A stretch of 64,000 bases of DNA from Gemmatimonadota bacterium. GTDB lineage: Bacteria > Gemmatimonadota > Gemmatimonadetes > Gemmatimonadales > Gemmatimonadaceae. The notes under the pieces were generated by a model that saw only the letters and a list, made by a program, of their open reading frames with translations, had not been told where the DNA came from and made no database searches. This document shows, in pieces, positions 16,307 to 25,319 of this stretch (position 1 is its first letter; each line of letters starts with the position of its first letter). The position numbers and the translations under genes are program-made. The stretch spans positions 1-64,000 of the forward strand of contig JAJTGR010000069.1 of the NCBI GenBank assembly GCA_021299375.1. Reading direction: 5' to 3'.

Positions 16307-17773
16307 TCAGAAGCGCAGCAGCCGCGCTGGCGTGACCTTGGCCGGATCACCAACGTACGCCCACCGCACCTGCTTCAGGTACGTGCGCGCCGCACGCTGG
16401 ATATCCTGGGGCGTCACCGCGCGCAGTTCCTGCACGAAGCGCGACGCACGCCGGAAGTCGCCCTGATAGAGCTCGGCGCGCGCGAGCATATTGGCCTGAT
16501 CGGCGTTCGTTTCGTTGTCGAGGAAGTACGTGACGATGAACTGCTGGCGCAGGAGGTCGAGCCCTTCGTCGGTGATGATGCCCTCCTGCAGCGCCCGTAC
16601 CTGCTGCTGCATGATGGCCAGCACGTCGTCGGGCTGGGTGGTGGTCACGTACAGCCCACCGAGCGAGAAGGCGCGCTCCACGAACGGGGCGTTCACCGAG
16701 TAGCTGAGATTGCGCCGCTGCCGCACTTCGCCGAACAGGCGCCCCGACAGCACCGCGCACGCCAACCGCAGCGCCGTGTAGTCGGCGCTCGTGGCCTTGG
16801 GGCCATGGAAGTAGCCCTGCAGGTAGTTGGTGGGCAGCTGCCGCTTCTCCACCACGTATGCCCCGGGCAGGTCGGCCGGCGGCTCGGGGAGTGACCACGC
16901 ATAGCTGCCGCGTGGCAGCCGCCCGATGCTCTCGCGTACCAGACGCTCCACCTTGCTGCGCGACACGTTGCCCACCACGACCAGCAGCATGCGCGACGTC
17001 ACCATCTGTGCGGTGTGGTACGCCTTGAGATCGGCCACGGTGAGCGCCGACAGTGTGGCCTCGGTACCGGTGGGCTCGAGGGCATACGGATGTCCCGAAA
17101 AGGCGATGCTGTCAGCGAGGAAATCGAGCAACGCGTCAGGGCTGTCCTTGCGCTGCCGCACCCCGGTCACGAATTGCTCACGGACCAGTTCCACCTCGGC
17201 TGGGTCGAGGCGCGGCGCCATGAGGCGGTCGGCGAGAATGGCCCAGGTGCTGTCGAACCCGGTGGTGGTGGCGCGCAACCCCACCGACGTCCAGTCCACG
17301 CCGGCACCCACGCCGATGGCGCTACCCAGCGCTGCCATGCGGGTGCGCAGCAGGTCGCGCGGATACTTGCGGGTGCCACGCTCACTGGCCTCGAGCAGCA
17401 TGAGCTCGATGCCCTGCGTCTGCGGCGTGAGCTGCCGCACGCCGCCGAGCAGGTAGAGGTTCGCGGCGACGACGTTATTGGCCGTGACGCGACGCAGAAT
17501 GACCGGAATGCCGCTCACCTCGAACTTCATGGTCAGCGAGTCGTCGCCCATGATGGCCGGACTGGCCGGTGGCGCGGCGGCAGGGCGTGCCGCGGGCCCC
17601 GAGGGAGCCGGACGCCGCGGCGGCGCCGTGCGGGTCGTCTGGGCATCGGCCGTGGCACCCATGGTGAGTGTCGTGAGGCCCAACAGTCCACACCCCATCG
17701 CCAATGCCCGCCGCCGCGAGCGCGCGCCGCCCCCCCGCCGCCGTGAATCCACAGCCCACCACCGCCCCATCAT
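16307..17773 (-). CDS. Exported M16-family peptidase-like protein, inactive partner
   Basis: The 488-residue protein has an arginine-rich N-terminus and hydrophobic segment (about 24-45), a likely signal peptide, then an Ala/Pro linker. It follows the M16 fold: ELMLLEASERGTRKYPRD in place of the zinc motif, then the conserved RRNLSYSVNA in the second half. HxxEH is absent, as in the inactive subunit of processing-peptidase-like pairs. Its ATG overlaps the stop of the upstream M16 gene by 4 nt, so the two products probably form a heterodimer in the periplasm. Confidence 0.88.
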   Translation of the reverse strand: MMGRWWAVDSRRRGGGARSRRRALAMGCGLLGLTTLTMGATADAQTTRTAPPRRPAPSGPAARPAAAPPASPAIMGDDSLTMKFEVSGIPVILRRVTANNVVAANLYLLGGVRQLTPQTQGIELMLLEASERGTRKYPRDLLRTRMAALGSAIGVGAGVDWTSVGLRATTTGFDSTWAILADRLMAPRLDPAEVELVREQFVTGVRQRKDSPDALLDFLADSIAFSGHPYALEPTGTEATLSALTVADLKAYHTAQMVTSRMLLVVVGNVSRSKVERLVRESIGRLPRGSYAWSLPEPPADLPGAYVVEKRQLPTNYLQGYFHGPKATSADYTALRLACAVLSGRLFGEVRQRRNLSYSVNAPFVERAFSLGGLYVTTTQPDDVLAIMQQQVRALQEGIITDEGLDLLRQQFIVTYFLDNETNADQANMLARAELYQGDFRRASRFVQELRAVTPQDIQRAARTYLKQVRWAYVGDPAKVTPARLLRF

Positions 17774-19197
17774 GGCCGCACCACCGGCCGGGTGACCGGC
17801 GTCAGGAGTTCCTTCTCGGTGAGACCGATTTCGCGCCGCGACTCGCTCGAGAGCAGCACGTTCGTGACCCGCGGCTTGCCCGCGATGTACGTACGCGTGT
17901 AGCGCAGCAGATCGGTGATGCGCTGCTGCGCCATGGCGTCGGTGTAGCGCATGAAGTAATCAAGATTGGACACGCTCCACCAGAAGCCGATGGTGTGCGC
18001 GATCTCCGAGGCCTTCTCGATGCCGAAGGCGCTGGAGACGGCACGCTGCGCCTTCACCGCTTCGAGTTCGCGGGGCGTGATGTAGGTGGGGTCGGTGAAG
18101 CGGGCAATCTCGCGTTCGAGCGCGGCCATCGCGGCGCGGTACTTGTCGGGGGTGGTCTGCCCGCTGATGGAGATGGGCCCGACCTGATTGAGCGTGTAGT
18201 AGTTCACCCCCACGCCCTGCCACAGCCCGGTGTCGACGAGATTCTTCTGGAAGGTGGACCCGGGCGTGTTGAGCACGTCGCTGAATACGTCGGCCGCGAA
18301 CGTTGCCTCGGGGTCCTTGCCCACGCTCGGGCCCTGCCACTGCATGAGCACGGCGACGGCGTTGATGGGCTCCTCGCTGATGTGCCCCTTGTTGCCGTCG
18401 AGCGGCGGAATCGGTGGAATGGGATCGGCCTTGAACGGGTCCTCCCCGCGCGGCCAGCTGCCAAACACCTGCTCGGCGAGTGCGAAGATCTGCTCGGCGT
18501 TCACGTCGCCGGTGACGATGAGTGCGCAGTTGTTGGGCACGTAGTACTTGCGCTGAATCTCACGCATCTGAGCCGGCGTGACGTTGGCCAGCACCGTGCG
18601 GTCGCCGATGGTGTTCTTGCGGCTGAACTGTCCAGGGTACAACAACTCGGTGGCCTTCTGCTGCCAGTTGAACCCCGGCTGCGCCTCGTTGCGGTCGTAC
18701 TCGCCGAGCACCACCTCCTTCTCGCGCTTGAGCTCCTCCTCGAGGAAGAGCGGGTTGATGAGCGCACTGGCCAGGAAGCGCAGCCCGCCCGCCACCGAAT
18801 CGGCCGGGAGCGTGAGGTAGTAGTTGACGCGCTCTTCCTGCGTGGTGCCGTTGAACACCGCTCCCAGTTCGCCGGCGCGATCGGTGAACGCCTCGGCCGA
18901 CGGCAAGTCCTTGTTGGCCTTGAAGAACATGTGCTCGTACATGTGCGCGAGCCCGGCGTACTCCGGCGTCTGCGTGAAGGCACCGTTGCGCACATTGATT
19001 TCGAGCGTGGCGATGGGCACGCCGTGGTTCTCGACGACGATCACTTCCATGCCGTTGGCCAGCACCTTGCGGCGCAGGACCTTTTCGAGTTCAGCGCGGG
19101 ATTGGGCGGGCAGTGGCGCGGGCAGGATGGCCGGAAGCGCCAAGGCGAGGGAGGCGGCGAGTCCGAGTCGCCGGAGAAGTGACAACCGTAACGGCAT
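17770..19197 (-). CDS. Exported zinc metallopeptidase, M16 family (active subunit)
   Basis: The 475-residue precursor starts MPLRLSLLRRLGLAASLALALPAI, a Sec signal peptide. The M16 zinc motif is present as HMYEH in AGLAHMYEHMFFKANK, with the downstream Glu in the following helix. The second half contains VVLGEYDRNEAQPGF and a degenerate R/Y region. It should cleave peptides in the periplasm together with the inactive M16 protein encoded immediately downstream. The start at 19197 is chosen for the signal peptide. The right end faces the repeat that borders the restriction island. Confidence 0.9.
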   Translation of the reverse strand: MPLRLSLLRRLGLAASLALALPAILPAPLPAQSRAELEKVLRRKVLANGMEVIVVENHGVPIATLEINVRNGAFTQTPEYAGLAHMYEHMFFKANKDLPSAEAFTDRAGELGAVFNGTTQEERVNYYLTLPADSVAGGLRFLASALINPLFLEEELKREKEVVLGEYDRNEAQPGFNWQQKATELLYPGQFSRKNTIGDRTVLANVTPAQMREIQRKYYVPNNCALIVTGDVNAEQIFALAEQVFGSWPRGEDPFKADPIPPIPPLDGNKGHISEEPINAVAVLMQWQGPSVGKDPEATFAADVFSDVLNTPGSTFQKNLVDTGLWQGVGVNYYTLNQVGPISISGQTTPDKYRAAMAALEREIARFTDPTYITPRELEAVKAQRAVSSAFGIEKASEIAHTIGFWWSVSNLDYFMRYTDAMAQQRITDLLRYTRTYIAGKPRVTNVLLSSESRREIGLTEKELLTPVTRPVVRP

Positions 19198-19295
19198 GAA
19201 CGGGCGGGAAGAGTGCGATGGCGACAGTCGGGACTGCCTACCCCGGGATGAATCAATGGGGTCCCCGGCGGGAAGGAAAGGCACCCGTCTTGTTG

Positions 19296-19387
19296 TCTGC
19301 GGTTGGTCATGGCAGACTCGGTGCGGGGGGCGGGCAACCGCCTACCCGATCACGCAGAGACAAGGAGGCAGGGAGGCAACGACGTCG
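19296..19387 (+). repeat. Left imperfect inverted repeat bordering the restriction island
   Basis: This stretch contains GATCACGCAG, then GGCAGGGAGGCAACGAC and G-TCG (19348-19387), preceded by a CTGCGGTTGGTCATG-like segment. The same order of blocks occurs on the minus strand at 25508-25600. The two copies differ by small indels but share a 17-nt and a 10-nt identical block. Everything of restriction or toxin character lies between them. Confidence 0.55.
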
Positions 19388-19416
19388 CGGGTTTGGACGC
19401 GAGCGTCTGGACGCCT

Positions 19417-19580
19417 TCAGGGGGCTGACGCGGTCATGTCGGCCAGAAACTCCGACCCGGGACGTACTGCGGTGATGAGCAGATGGTCCCGCGCTCGCGT
19501 GCAGGCCACGTACAGCAGATGCCGCTCGGTATCGTACACCTCGCGCAGGTCCGACTTATCGGCGGCAATCACCCCAGCAC
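19417..19580 (-). pseudogene. C-terminal fragment of a UvrD/Rep-type helicase
   Basis: The minus-strand frame ending at the TGA at 19417-19419 reads VIAADKSDLREVYDTERHLL, then YVACTRARDHLLIT, RPGSEFLADM. LLYVACTRARDHL is helicase motif VI of the UvrD/Rep superfamily. Only about 53 codons remain; the rest of the gene is missing, and the fragment runs directly into the mod remnant in another frame. It is a decayed remnant, perhaps of a helicase that accompanied the restriction genes. Confidence 0.75.
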
Positions 19581-19799
19581 GCGGTGCGGGGAGAGCGACT
19601 CTACGGTGAAGGGACCGGCCACGCGCACCTTCTTCTTGCCCTCGTAGGGCTTTGGGAAGAGGTACTCGGTGTCGGCCTTGGCGGCGATGCTGGTGTCGAT
19701 CTCACGCTGCCGAGCGATGCGCGCCTCCTACCACTTGGCGTGAGCGTCGTTTACGATTTCGGGCTACGTCGAGCTGCGGCGAGCTTCTTGTCAAAGCTT
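19569..19799 (-). pseudogene. C-terminal remnant of type III-like DNA methyltransferase (mod)
   Basis: The minus strand reads NDAHAKW, an in-frame TAG, then EARIARQREIDTSIAAKADT and KKKVRVAGPFTVESLSPHR before TGA at 19569-19571. RVAGPFTVESLSPHR is characteristic of the large type III-like adenine methyltransferases whose N-terminus survives at 21063-21521. A frameshift separates this part from KKLAAAR just upstream. The central catalytic part of the gene is gone and is replaced by the HNH and MazG-like genes, so this is non-functional. Confidence 0.75.
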
Positions 19800-20153
19800 A
19801 TCGTACTTGGTTGCCGTCCCGCGAGCCTTTTCGATGGGATAGCGCTGAGCGTTCAGCGAAAGCTTGCGTTTGACTACTTCGTCGATGTTGACATTGAGGT
19901 CATTCGCGAGATACGCAAGAAGGATTGCGATGTCAGCGACCTCGTGCTCGATCGATATCCCCTTCACGTCGGATGGCCTTGCATCAGATGTAAGCATCCA
20001 TTGAAACTGCTCCAGCAGTTCTGCCGCTTCGACTGAGATTGCAATCGCCAAGTTTTTTGGGGGGGTGTGGAACTGCTCCCACTCTTGCGCTCGGCGAAAG
20101 TCGAGCGCCATCTGCAGCGTCGAAGCGCTAAGCACTACGAGTTTCTCGCTCAA
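19791..20153 (-). CDS. MazG-like nucleotide pyrophosphohydrolase
   Basis: The 120-residue protein is of the single-domain all-alpha NTP pyrophosphohydrolase family (dCTPase/RS21-C6-like). Its start region FRRAQEWEQFHTPPKNLAIA is family-typical, and the Mg-binding EXXE...EXXD motif is present at 42-45 (EAAE) and 71-74 (EVAD). It should hydrolyse a (d)NTP to (d)NMP and pyrophosphate. The gene overlaps the HNH endonuclease by 26 nt, so the two are translated from one message. The DNA is clearly less GC-rich than its surroundings and contains a T6G7 tract near 20053-20065, kept in frame. Confidence 0.87.
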   Translation of the reverse strand: MSEKLVVLSASTLQMALDFRRAQEWEQFHTPPKNLAIAISVEAAELLEQFQWMLTSDARPSDVKGISIEHEVADIAILLAYLANDLNVNIDEVVKRKLSLNAQRYPIEKARGTATKYDKL

Positions 20154-21066
20154 AGATGTTGTCGTTGTGCCAGCGCAGAAAATCAGCGCGTGGATGATCG
20201 TCCGCTGCTTGCGGCAGAGATGCCAGCCGTTCGCCGTGAAGCCGATTGTACGCCTTTCCGTTGAACCACTGTTCCTTGATCTTGCTACTGACGAGCACTC
20301 GATGTTCGGGCGTCACCGTGACGAGGCCGATGTCAAAGAGCTTGTGAAAGTCTGATCGGAGTAGAAGGCCATTGTACGTGTTGTGCAGCCCTTCTGCGGA
20401 GACCGGCTTGATGTGCGCCGCCTCGAGCACGGGAAGTGTGCTCTCGCCGGTGATAGCACAGCGTCGCCCGTAAGCGTTCGTCACCAATGCGCGGAACGTT
20501 GCCTGTCCTCGACGGGGTCGCAAGAGAATTGGAGCTCCAAACTCAACCGGTCGTTCGGCCGCGCGCGTCTCGAAGTACAGCTGCGCACTCAGTCGGCTCT
20601 GAACCGCATCCCAGATTCCGCGACCATGCGGTTCCGAAGTATCGAAGTACTTCCCCGTGACGGGCCCACTCCGGGGAAATTCATCTTCGACAGGAATCCA
20701 GCTCTCACGTGGGAAGAAGAATGGTGCGGAAATCAGGCTGCACCCAATGTCTCTATCCTTGGTTTCGTGCCTCGCTCTCGCCGCCATGATCAATGCCTCG
20801 AACTCGCGAAATGTCGCCGCGCCATTCTTCTGACCAAAAACGTCCCACGCGAGACGGAGCGGCAATGAGGTGAATTTGATGAAAAAGCCGCCACCCGCGA
20901 TGTGGTGGTGAGGACTCTTCAGCTTGAAGAGTACTGGTGCGCCTTCCGGTAACTTCGCAAATGGGGATTTCCCACTCGGATGCCAGAAGTTCACTTCGTC
21001 AATGCTGCCCTGCTGCGCGAGGAATGAGTACCACGAGTTGTCAGTTACGCCGGCATACATCTTCAT
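20128..21066 (-). CDS. HNH restriction endonuclease
   Basis: The 312-residue protein has a C-terminal HNH nuclease domain (about 198-260): RRCAITGESTLPVLEAAHIK, NGLLLRSDFHKLFDIG, with His218, Asn232 and His241 as the HNH residues. The N-terminal half (YAGVTDNSWYSFL, NFWHPSG, APVLFKLKSPHHHIAGGGFF) looks like a PUA/SRA-type small beta domain, which in relatives can read modified bases; this is inference. The ATG at 21066 overlaps the stop of the mod N-terminal stump by 4 nt (ATGA). Counting 20101-20160 gives 53 percent GC, far below the window norm, suggesting recent acquisition. Confidence 0.85.
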   Translation of the reverse strand: MKMYAGVTDNSWYSFLAQQGSIDEVNFWHPSGKSPFAKLPEGAPVLFKLKSPHHHIAGGGFFIKFTSLPLRLAWDVFGQKNGAATFREFEALIMAARARHETKDRDIGCSLISAPFFFPRESWIPVEDEFPRSGPVTGKYFDTSEPHGRGIWDAVQSRLSAQLYFETRAAERPVEFGAPILLRPRRGQATFRALVTNAYGRRCAITGESTLPVLEAAHIKPVSAEGLHNTYNGLLLRSDFHKLFDIGLVTVTPEHRVLVSSKIKEQWFNGKAYNRLHGERLASLPQAADDHPRADFLRWHNDNIFERETRSA

Positions 21067-21521
21067 CGTGCCATCACCTGCAGCGAGTCCCCCAGAATCA
21101 TCCGGTTGGTCCAGTTCTGGTCGTGCTGGTAGAACTCCGTCTTGTCGGCGTCCTTCGAAATACCGTTGAAGTCCGAGAACAGGTCGGGCGCAATCTCCCC
21201 CTTGTCGTGCTTCGCCTCGCGCGTCTGCCGGAGCAGGTCGTCCACCAGCGCCTTGGGGTGCACCTTCTCCTGGATGTAGAGCGGCGGCGCGTTCACCACG
21301 AGGTCGCCCGCGTCCTGCTCGTCCTTGCCGCGCCACACCAACTGCGGGTCGAGGTCGCGGTTGCGGCGCTCGTAGGCCACACGGATCTGCTCGTCGGCCT
21401 TGGCCAGCATGGCCTGATACTCGGCGGTGGGGATGTTCTTCCGCCGGGACTCGGGGTACGTCAATGCCTCAACCGCCTTGTTGGCCGGCGGGGACTTGGG
21501 GGCTTTGGGATTCTTAGCCAC
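21063..21521 (-). pseudogene. N-terminal stump of type III-like DNA methyltransferase (mod)
   Basis: From GTG at 21521 the frame encodes 152 residues that match the N-terminus of large type III-like adenine methyltransferases: LTYPESRRKNIPTAEYQ, DPQLVWRGKDEQD, PPLYIQEKVHPKALVDDLLR and NWTNRMILGDSLQVMA. In intact proteins this last segment leads into the catalytic methyltransferase domain; here it ends after one more residue at TGA. The lost domain has been replaced by the HNH gene, whose ATG overlaps this stop. A stable peptide may still be made, but no methylation activity is possible. Confidence 0.8.
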
Positions 21522-21664
21522 AGCGAGCTCGGGGCATCGGGAGAGCGAAAATCGGGGTGACCAGGACGACGGGCCGCCATGGCACGAATGACCACCGCGC
21601 CGAACGCCGGCGTGGCAGAATGCCGGAGGCGTGCTTACTTTGTGAGTACACCACAGGAGGCACC

Positions 21665-21904
21665 ATGAAGGCACGACTGGTTCGCATCGGCAACTCACGC
21701 GGCGTCAGGTTGGCCAAGCCGCTCATCGAGCAGGCGGGGCTCACCGACGACGTCGAGATCACCGTCCGCGAGGGCGCGCTGGTCATCACCTCGGCGTCCT
21801 CCCCCCGCGCCGGCTGGGCCGAGGCCGCCGCGCGTGTGCAACCGCCGGGCCTGCTCGACGCGCCGTCCAGCACCCGCTTCGATGAAGAGGAGTGGACGTG
21901 GTAG
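21665..21904 (+). CDS. mazE: MazE-like antitoxin (AbrB/SpoVT fold)
   Basis: The 79-residue protein begins MKARLVRIGNSRGVRLAKPL, the swapped-hairpin AbrB/MazE DNA-binding motif, followed by DVEITVREGALVI and an acidic C-terminal tail (DEEEWTW) that would occupy the toxin. AGGAGG lies 5 nt before the ATG, a strong ribosome site. It overlaps the downstream mazF start by 13 nt. By family it represses its own promoter and neutralises MazF. Confidence 0.9.
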   Translation: MKARLVRIGNSRGVRLAKPLIEQAGLTDDVEITVREGALVITSASSPRAGWAEAAARVQPPGLLDAPSSTRFDEEEWTW

Positions 21905-22245
21905 CCACGTCGGCCTCCACCCCGCCCGTTCGACGGGGCGAGGTCTACCTTGTGGCGCTCAATCCCACGCGCGGACGCGAGATCCGAAAGACGCGTCCCT
22001 GCGTAGTCGTCTCGCCCGACGAGCTGAACGCGCACATGGGTACCTTCATCGTCGCGCCGCTGACCACCGGCAGTCATCCGTACCCGTTTCGGGTGGCGTG
22101 TCGGTTTGCCGGCAAGGATGGGCATGTTGTGCTCGATCAATTGCGCACCGTCGACGGAGAGCATCTCGAGAAACGACTGGGTGCCCTCACCGCGACGACC
22201 GAGGCGAAGGTTCTGGGAGTATTGCAGGCCATGTTCGCACCGTAG
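21892..22245 (+). CDS. mazF: MazF-like toxin (PemK/MazF endoribonuclease)
   Basis: The 117-residue protein has MazF family features: VRRGEVYLVALNPTRGREI, KTRPCVVVSPDELN, then DQLRTVDGEHLEKRLG. These proteins cleave mRNA or other RNA at short sequences when free of MazE. The GTG at 21892 is used; a second GTG at 21898 is equally possible. It is encoded opposite to the flanking res and mod genes, ending 10 nt from the res stop, so it interrupts the restriction operon. The pair may act as an addiction module for the island. Confidence 0.9.
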   Translation: MDVVATSASTPPVRRGEVYLVALNPTRGREIRKTRPCVVVSPDELNAHMGTFIVAPLTTGSHPYPFRVACRFAGKDGHVVLDQLRTVDGEHLEKRLGALTATTEAKVLGVLQAMFAP

Positions 22246-22255
22246 GCCGAGTCCA

Positions 22256-25200
22256 TCATGCAAGCGCTGGCTCCGTGGCCGAGGCCAGTGCCAGCAGATC
22301 GTCTACCGCCGCCTCCAGCGTGGCCATGAAATCCGCCTCCATGGCGTACACGTCGGTGAACTCGGCCACCGCCCAGCGACCGAAGCCACCGTCGTTGTTG
22401 ACCGCCGGCACCCAGTACTGCCGGATAGTGTTGGCCTTCTCCTTGGCATTCTCGCCCCGGCGCCCCTTGATCTCCACCACCAGGCGCAGCAGGTCGTCGT
22501 CACCGCGGCCATCGTCCACCAGCACGATGAAGTCCGGGCGGTACCGACGCGATTCGGCACCGCTGCGATAGGGCACCTCGAAGCCGAGGTTGTGGTTCTT
22601 CAGGTAGGCGCGTACGCGTGGGTGTTTCTCCACCACCCGGCAGAACTCCGCTTCCCAGTTGCTGTCGCAGATCACCCAGTTGAGGTGACAGCGGTCGGCC
22701 CGCGTCTGCCAGCGCAGCGTCTTGCTGGTGGTGAAGTTCACATGGCGCGTGGAACCCACCGGGTTGTACGGGTCGAACATGGGCATCACCGTGCGCGCGT
22801 CCCCCATCTTCGCCACGATCCCGTCCGTGATGCGCTCGCAGGCGTCGTCGGCCAGCTGGAGGTACATGAGCTGCGCCGGGTAGGTGCCGCCCGAGCACAC
22901 CAGGTGATGATCCAGCCAGTGCCTCACGATGGCCTTGAGCTGCCCGAACAGGTGCAGCTTGGGCTGACCATTGGGGTCGCGCCAGTGCGTGTGCAGCAGG
23001 CGGTTGGTCAGATGGAAGATGAGACTCGACTGACGGAACTCGCGCGAGTGGACGAGCGAGAGGTCCACTCCTTCGCCGATGATCCCCTCGTTGCGGGTCT
23101 CGGTAGGCCCGACCGAGGCCGGCGTGAGGTGCATGGTGTGATCATCGGTGAACTCCGCCACCAGCCGCTCCTCCGGCAGCCTGACGATGTAGCCGTCGAG
23201 CCGCGGGAAGCGGATCTCGAGACCATCGCGCTCCGGTGACACGGCGCGCACCTGCACCGTGGGCTTCACGGGCTGCGGCTTGGATGGTACCGGCTTGGCC
23301 GTGAAATCGAACGGGATGCCGAGCACGTCGGCGTACTCCACATCGAACAGCCCCTTGTCGTTCAATTCGTACGACTGCCGACGCAACGCCCGCCCAATCA
23401 CCTGCTCGCACAACAATTGCGTACCGAAGGCGCGCACGCCGAGCACGTGGGTGACCGTATTGGCATCCCACCCTTCGGTAAGCATGGCCACGGACACGAC
23501 ACAGCGAATGGACTCGCCGAGCCGGTCCTTCTTGCCCACGGTGTTCATCACTTCCCGCAGGATGTCCTGATCGGGGATGTCGTCGGTGCTTTCCTGGACT
23601 CCCGAGCGTTCCCGGCGCTCGCGCTTGAACTGCTCGAGTTCGGCCGCCGCGATCTTGCGGAAGTTGTCGTCGAGTGCCTCCCCCGACTCGAGCTGGGCAC
23701 TGTCGATGAGCAGCGTGCGGGGCCGCGCATGCGGATTCCCGTGCTCATCGAAGTTGTCGAAGAGGGGAAGGCGCCCGTTGTGGGTGCGGGTCGAGCCATC
23801 TTCCTGCGCGCGCGTGAAGCCCGAGATGTACTCGTAGACAAGCTTCGAGGTGGCCGTGTTGTTGCACACCACGATGAAGCAGGGTGGCACATCGACACCG
23901 GGTGTGGCCTCCCACTGCGCAAACGTCCTGGCGTAGTGGCCGTAGAGCGCCTCGAGCGCCGTCTGCAGCTCGGCCGGAATGAGGTGCGGATCGAGGACGC
24001 CGCTCTTGCCGGCGCCCTTCTTCGGCATCCTGGACGCGATATGCGACCACAGCTCCCGGAAAACCGGGACCTCGGCTTCGGGGATGTTGTCGGCCACCGG
24101 CACCCGTGGAAGCTTCACGATGCCGCACTCAATGGCATCCATGAGCGAAAAATCGCTCATCGTCCACGGGAACAGCGTGCCCTCGGCATAGCCCGACCCA
24201 CTCAGGAAGAACGGCGTTGCCGAGAGATCGAGCACGCGCGCCAGCCCCAGCTTGCGGCTGACCGCTTCGAGGCCGGAAATCCAGAGTCGCGCAGCCTCCC
24301 TGTTGGCTTCGGCTTCCTTGCGCTCGTCGCCTTTGAGCGTGGCATCGTCGTCGGTGCCCGGCTTCTCGCGATAGCAGTGGTGGGCTTCGTCGTTGAGGGC
24401 GAGGATGTTCTTCATCCCCATCAGCTCCGGCATCACCCGCTGGAGCATCTGCCCTTCGGTCTCCAGCGTTTCCAATACCGGGCCGTGACCCTGCAGCAGC
24501 GCCCGCCCCCCCCTTGGAGATCTCCAGCCGTTCCCGCCGCTTGAAGGCGTGGTAGTTGGAAATGACGATCCTGGCCTTGTTGAGCTCCGCCACCATGTCA
24601 CCGGGCACGAGTTCGCGCGCGGCGTAGTACGCATTGGGGTCGTTGGGCTGCAGGACCTGCAGTCGGTCGCGAATGGTGATGCCCGGCGTCACCACCAGGA
24701 AGCCGCGGGTGAACCGCCTGGACGACGGGTGGCGCACGGCGTTGATCGTCTGCCAGGCGATGATCATGGCCATCACGGTGGTCTTGCCGGCACCGGTGGC
24801 CAGCTTGAGCGCGAGGCGCAGCAGCTCGGGGTTGGCCTCGGCGTTGACGGCCGTGAGGTGATCGAGGAATCGCCGTCCCTCCTTGCCGATCTCGGGCGCC
24901 ACCTCGGTCAGCCAGATCACCGTCTCCACCGCTTCCACCTGGCAGAAGAACGGACGCACCCCGCTGAATGCGTGCGTTCGCCAATGCTGCAGCAGACGCC
25001 GGGTCTCGGGCGTGACCCGCCAGTCGTTCGGGTTCTTGAGGCTGCGCCAGCGGTCAACCTGTTCACGCAGCTCGTTGATGAGCGACCGGATGTCGTACTG
25101 CTGGTCCGCCGTCGACAAGCCCAGCCCCTCATCGAGCACCAGGGCCGTTTGCGCCTTGGTCTGCTTCCTGGACTTGGGGATCGGGGTCACGAACGACGCC

Positions 25201-25319
25201 TTCCGCCGACCGGCCACCTTGCGCTGCGTCGGCTGGCCCGATTCGTCCAACTCCCAATGCCGCGTCGGCGCCGCGTACGGGGAGTTCAGAATTGGTGAAG
25301 CGAAGAATTCGTCGGTCAT
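22256..25319 (-). pseudogene. Type III-like restriction endonuclease subunit (res), frameshifted in a G8 tract
   Basis: Two overlapping minus-strand frames (25319 down to about 24513, and 24513 down to 22256) together give a protein of about 1020 residues. The first part has Walker A ATGAGKT (174-180). The second has the DEAH-type box NDEAHHCY, motif III DLSATPFFLSG, motif VI EQVIGRALRRQSY and a C-terminal PD-(D/E)XK-like nuclease (RYRPDFIVLV...LRLVVEIKGRRG). The frames are joined at eight consecutive G (24506-24513 as C on plus); seven would restore K-G-G-R. It is either a pseudogene, a phase-variable gene or a sequencing error. It encodes the helicase-nuclease that would work with mod. Confidence 0.85.
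24506..24513 (-). repeat. G8 homopolymer at the res frameshift
   Basis: The tract is eight C on the plus strand, eight G in the coding direction. Loss of one G joins the reading frames EISK-GG and RALLQGHG without any other change. Poly-G tracts of this length slip during replication and are the usual switch in phase-variable restriction genes. Confidence 0.7.
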
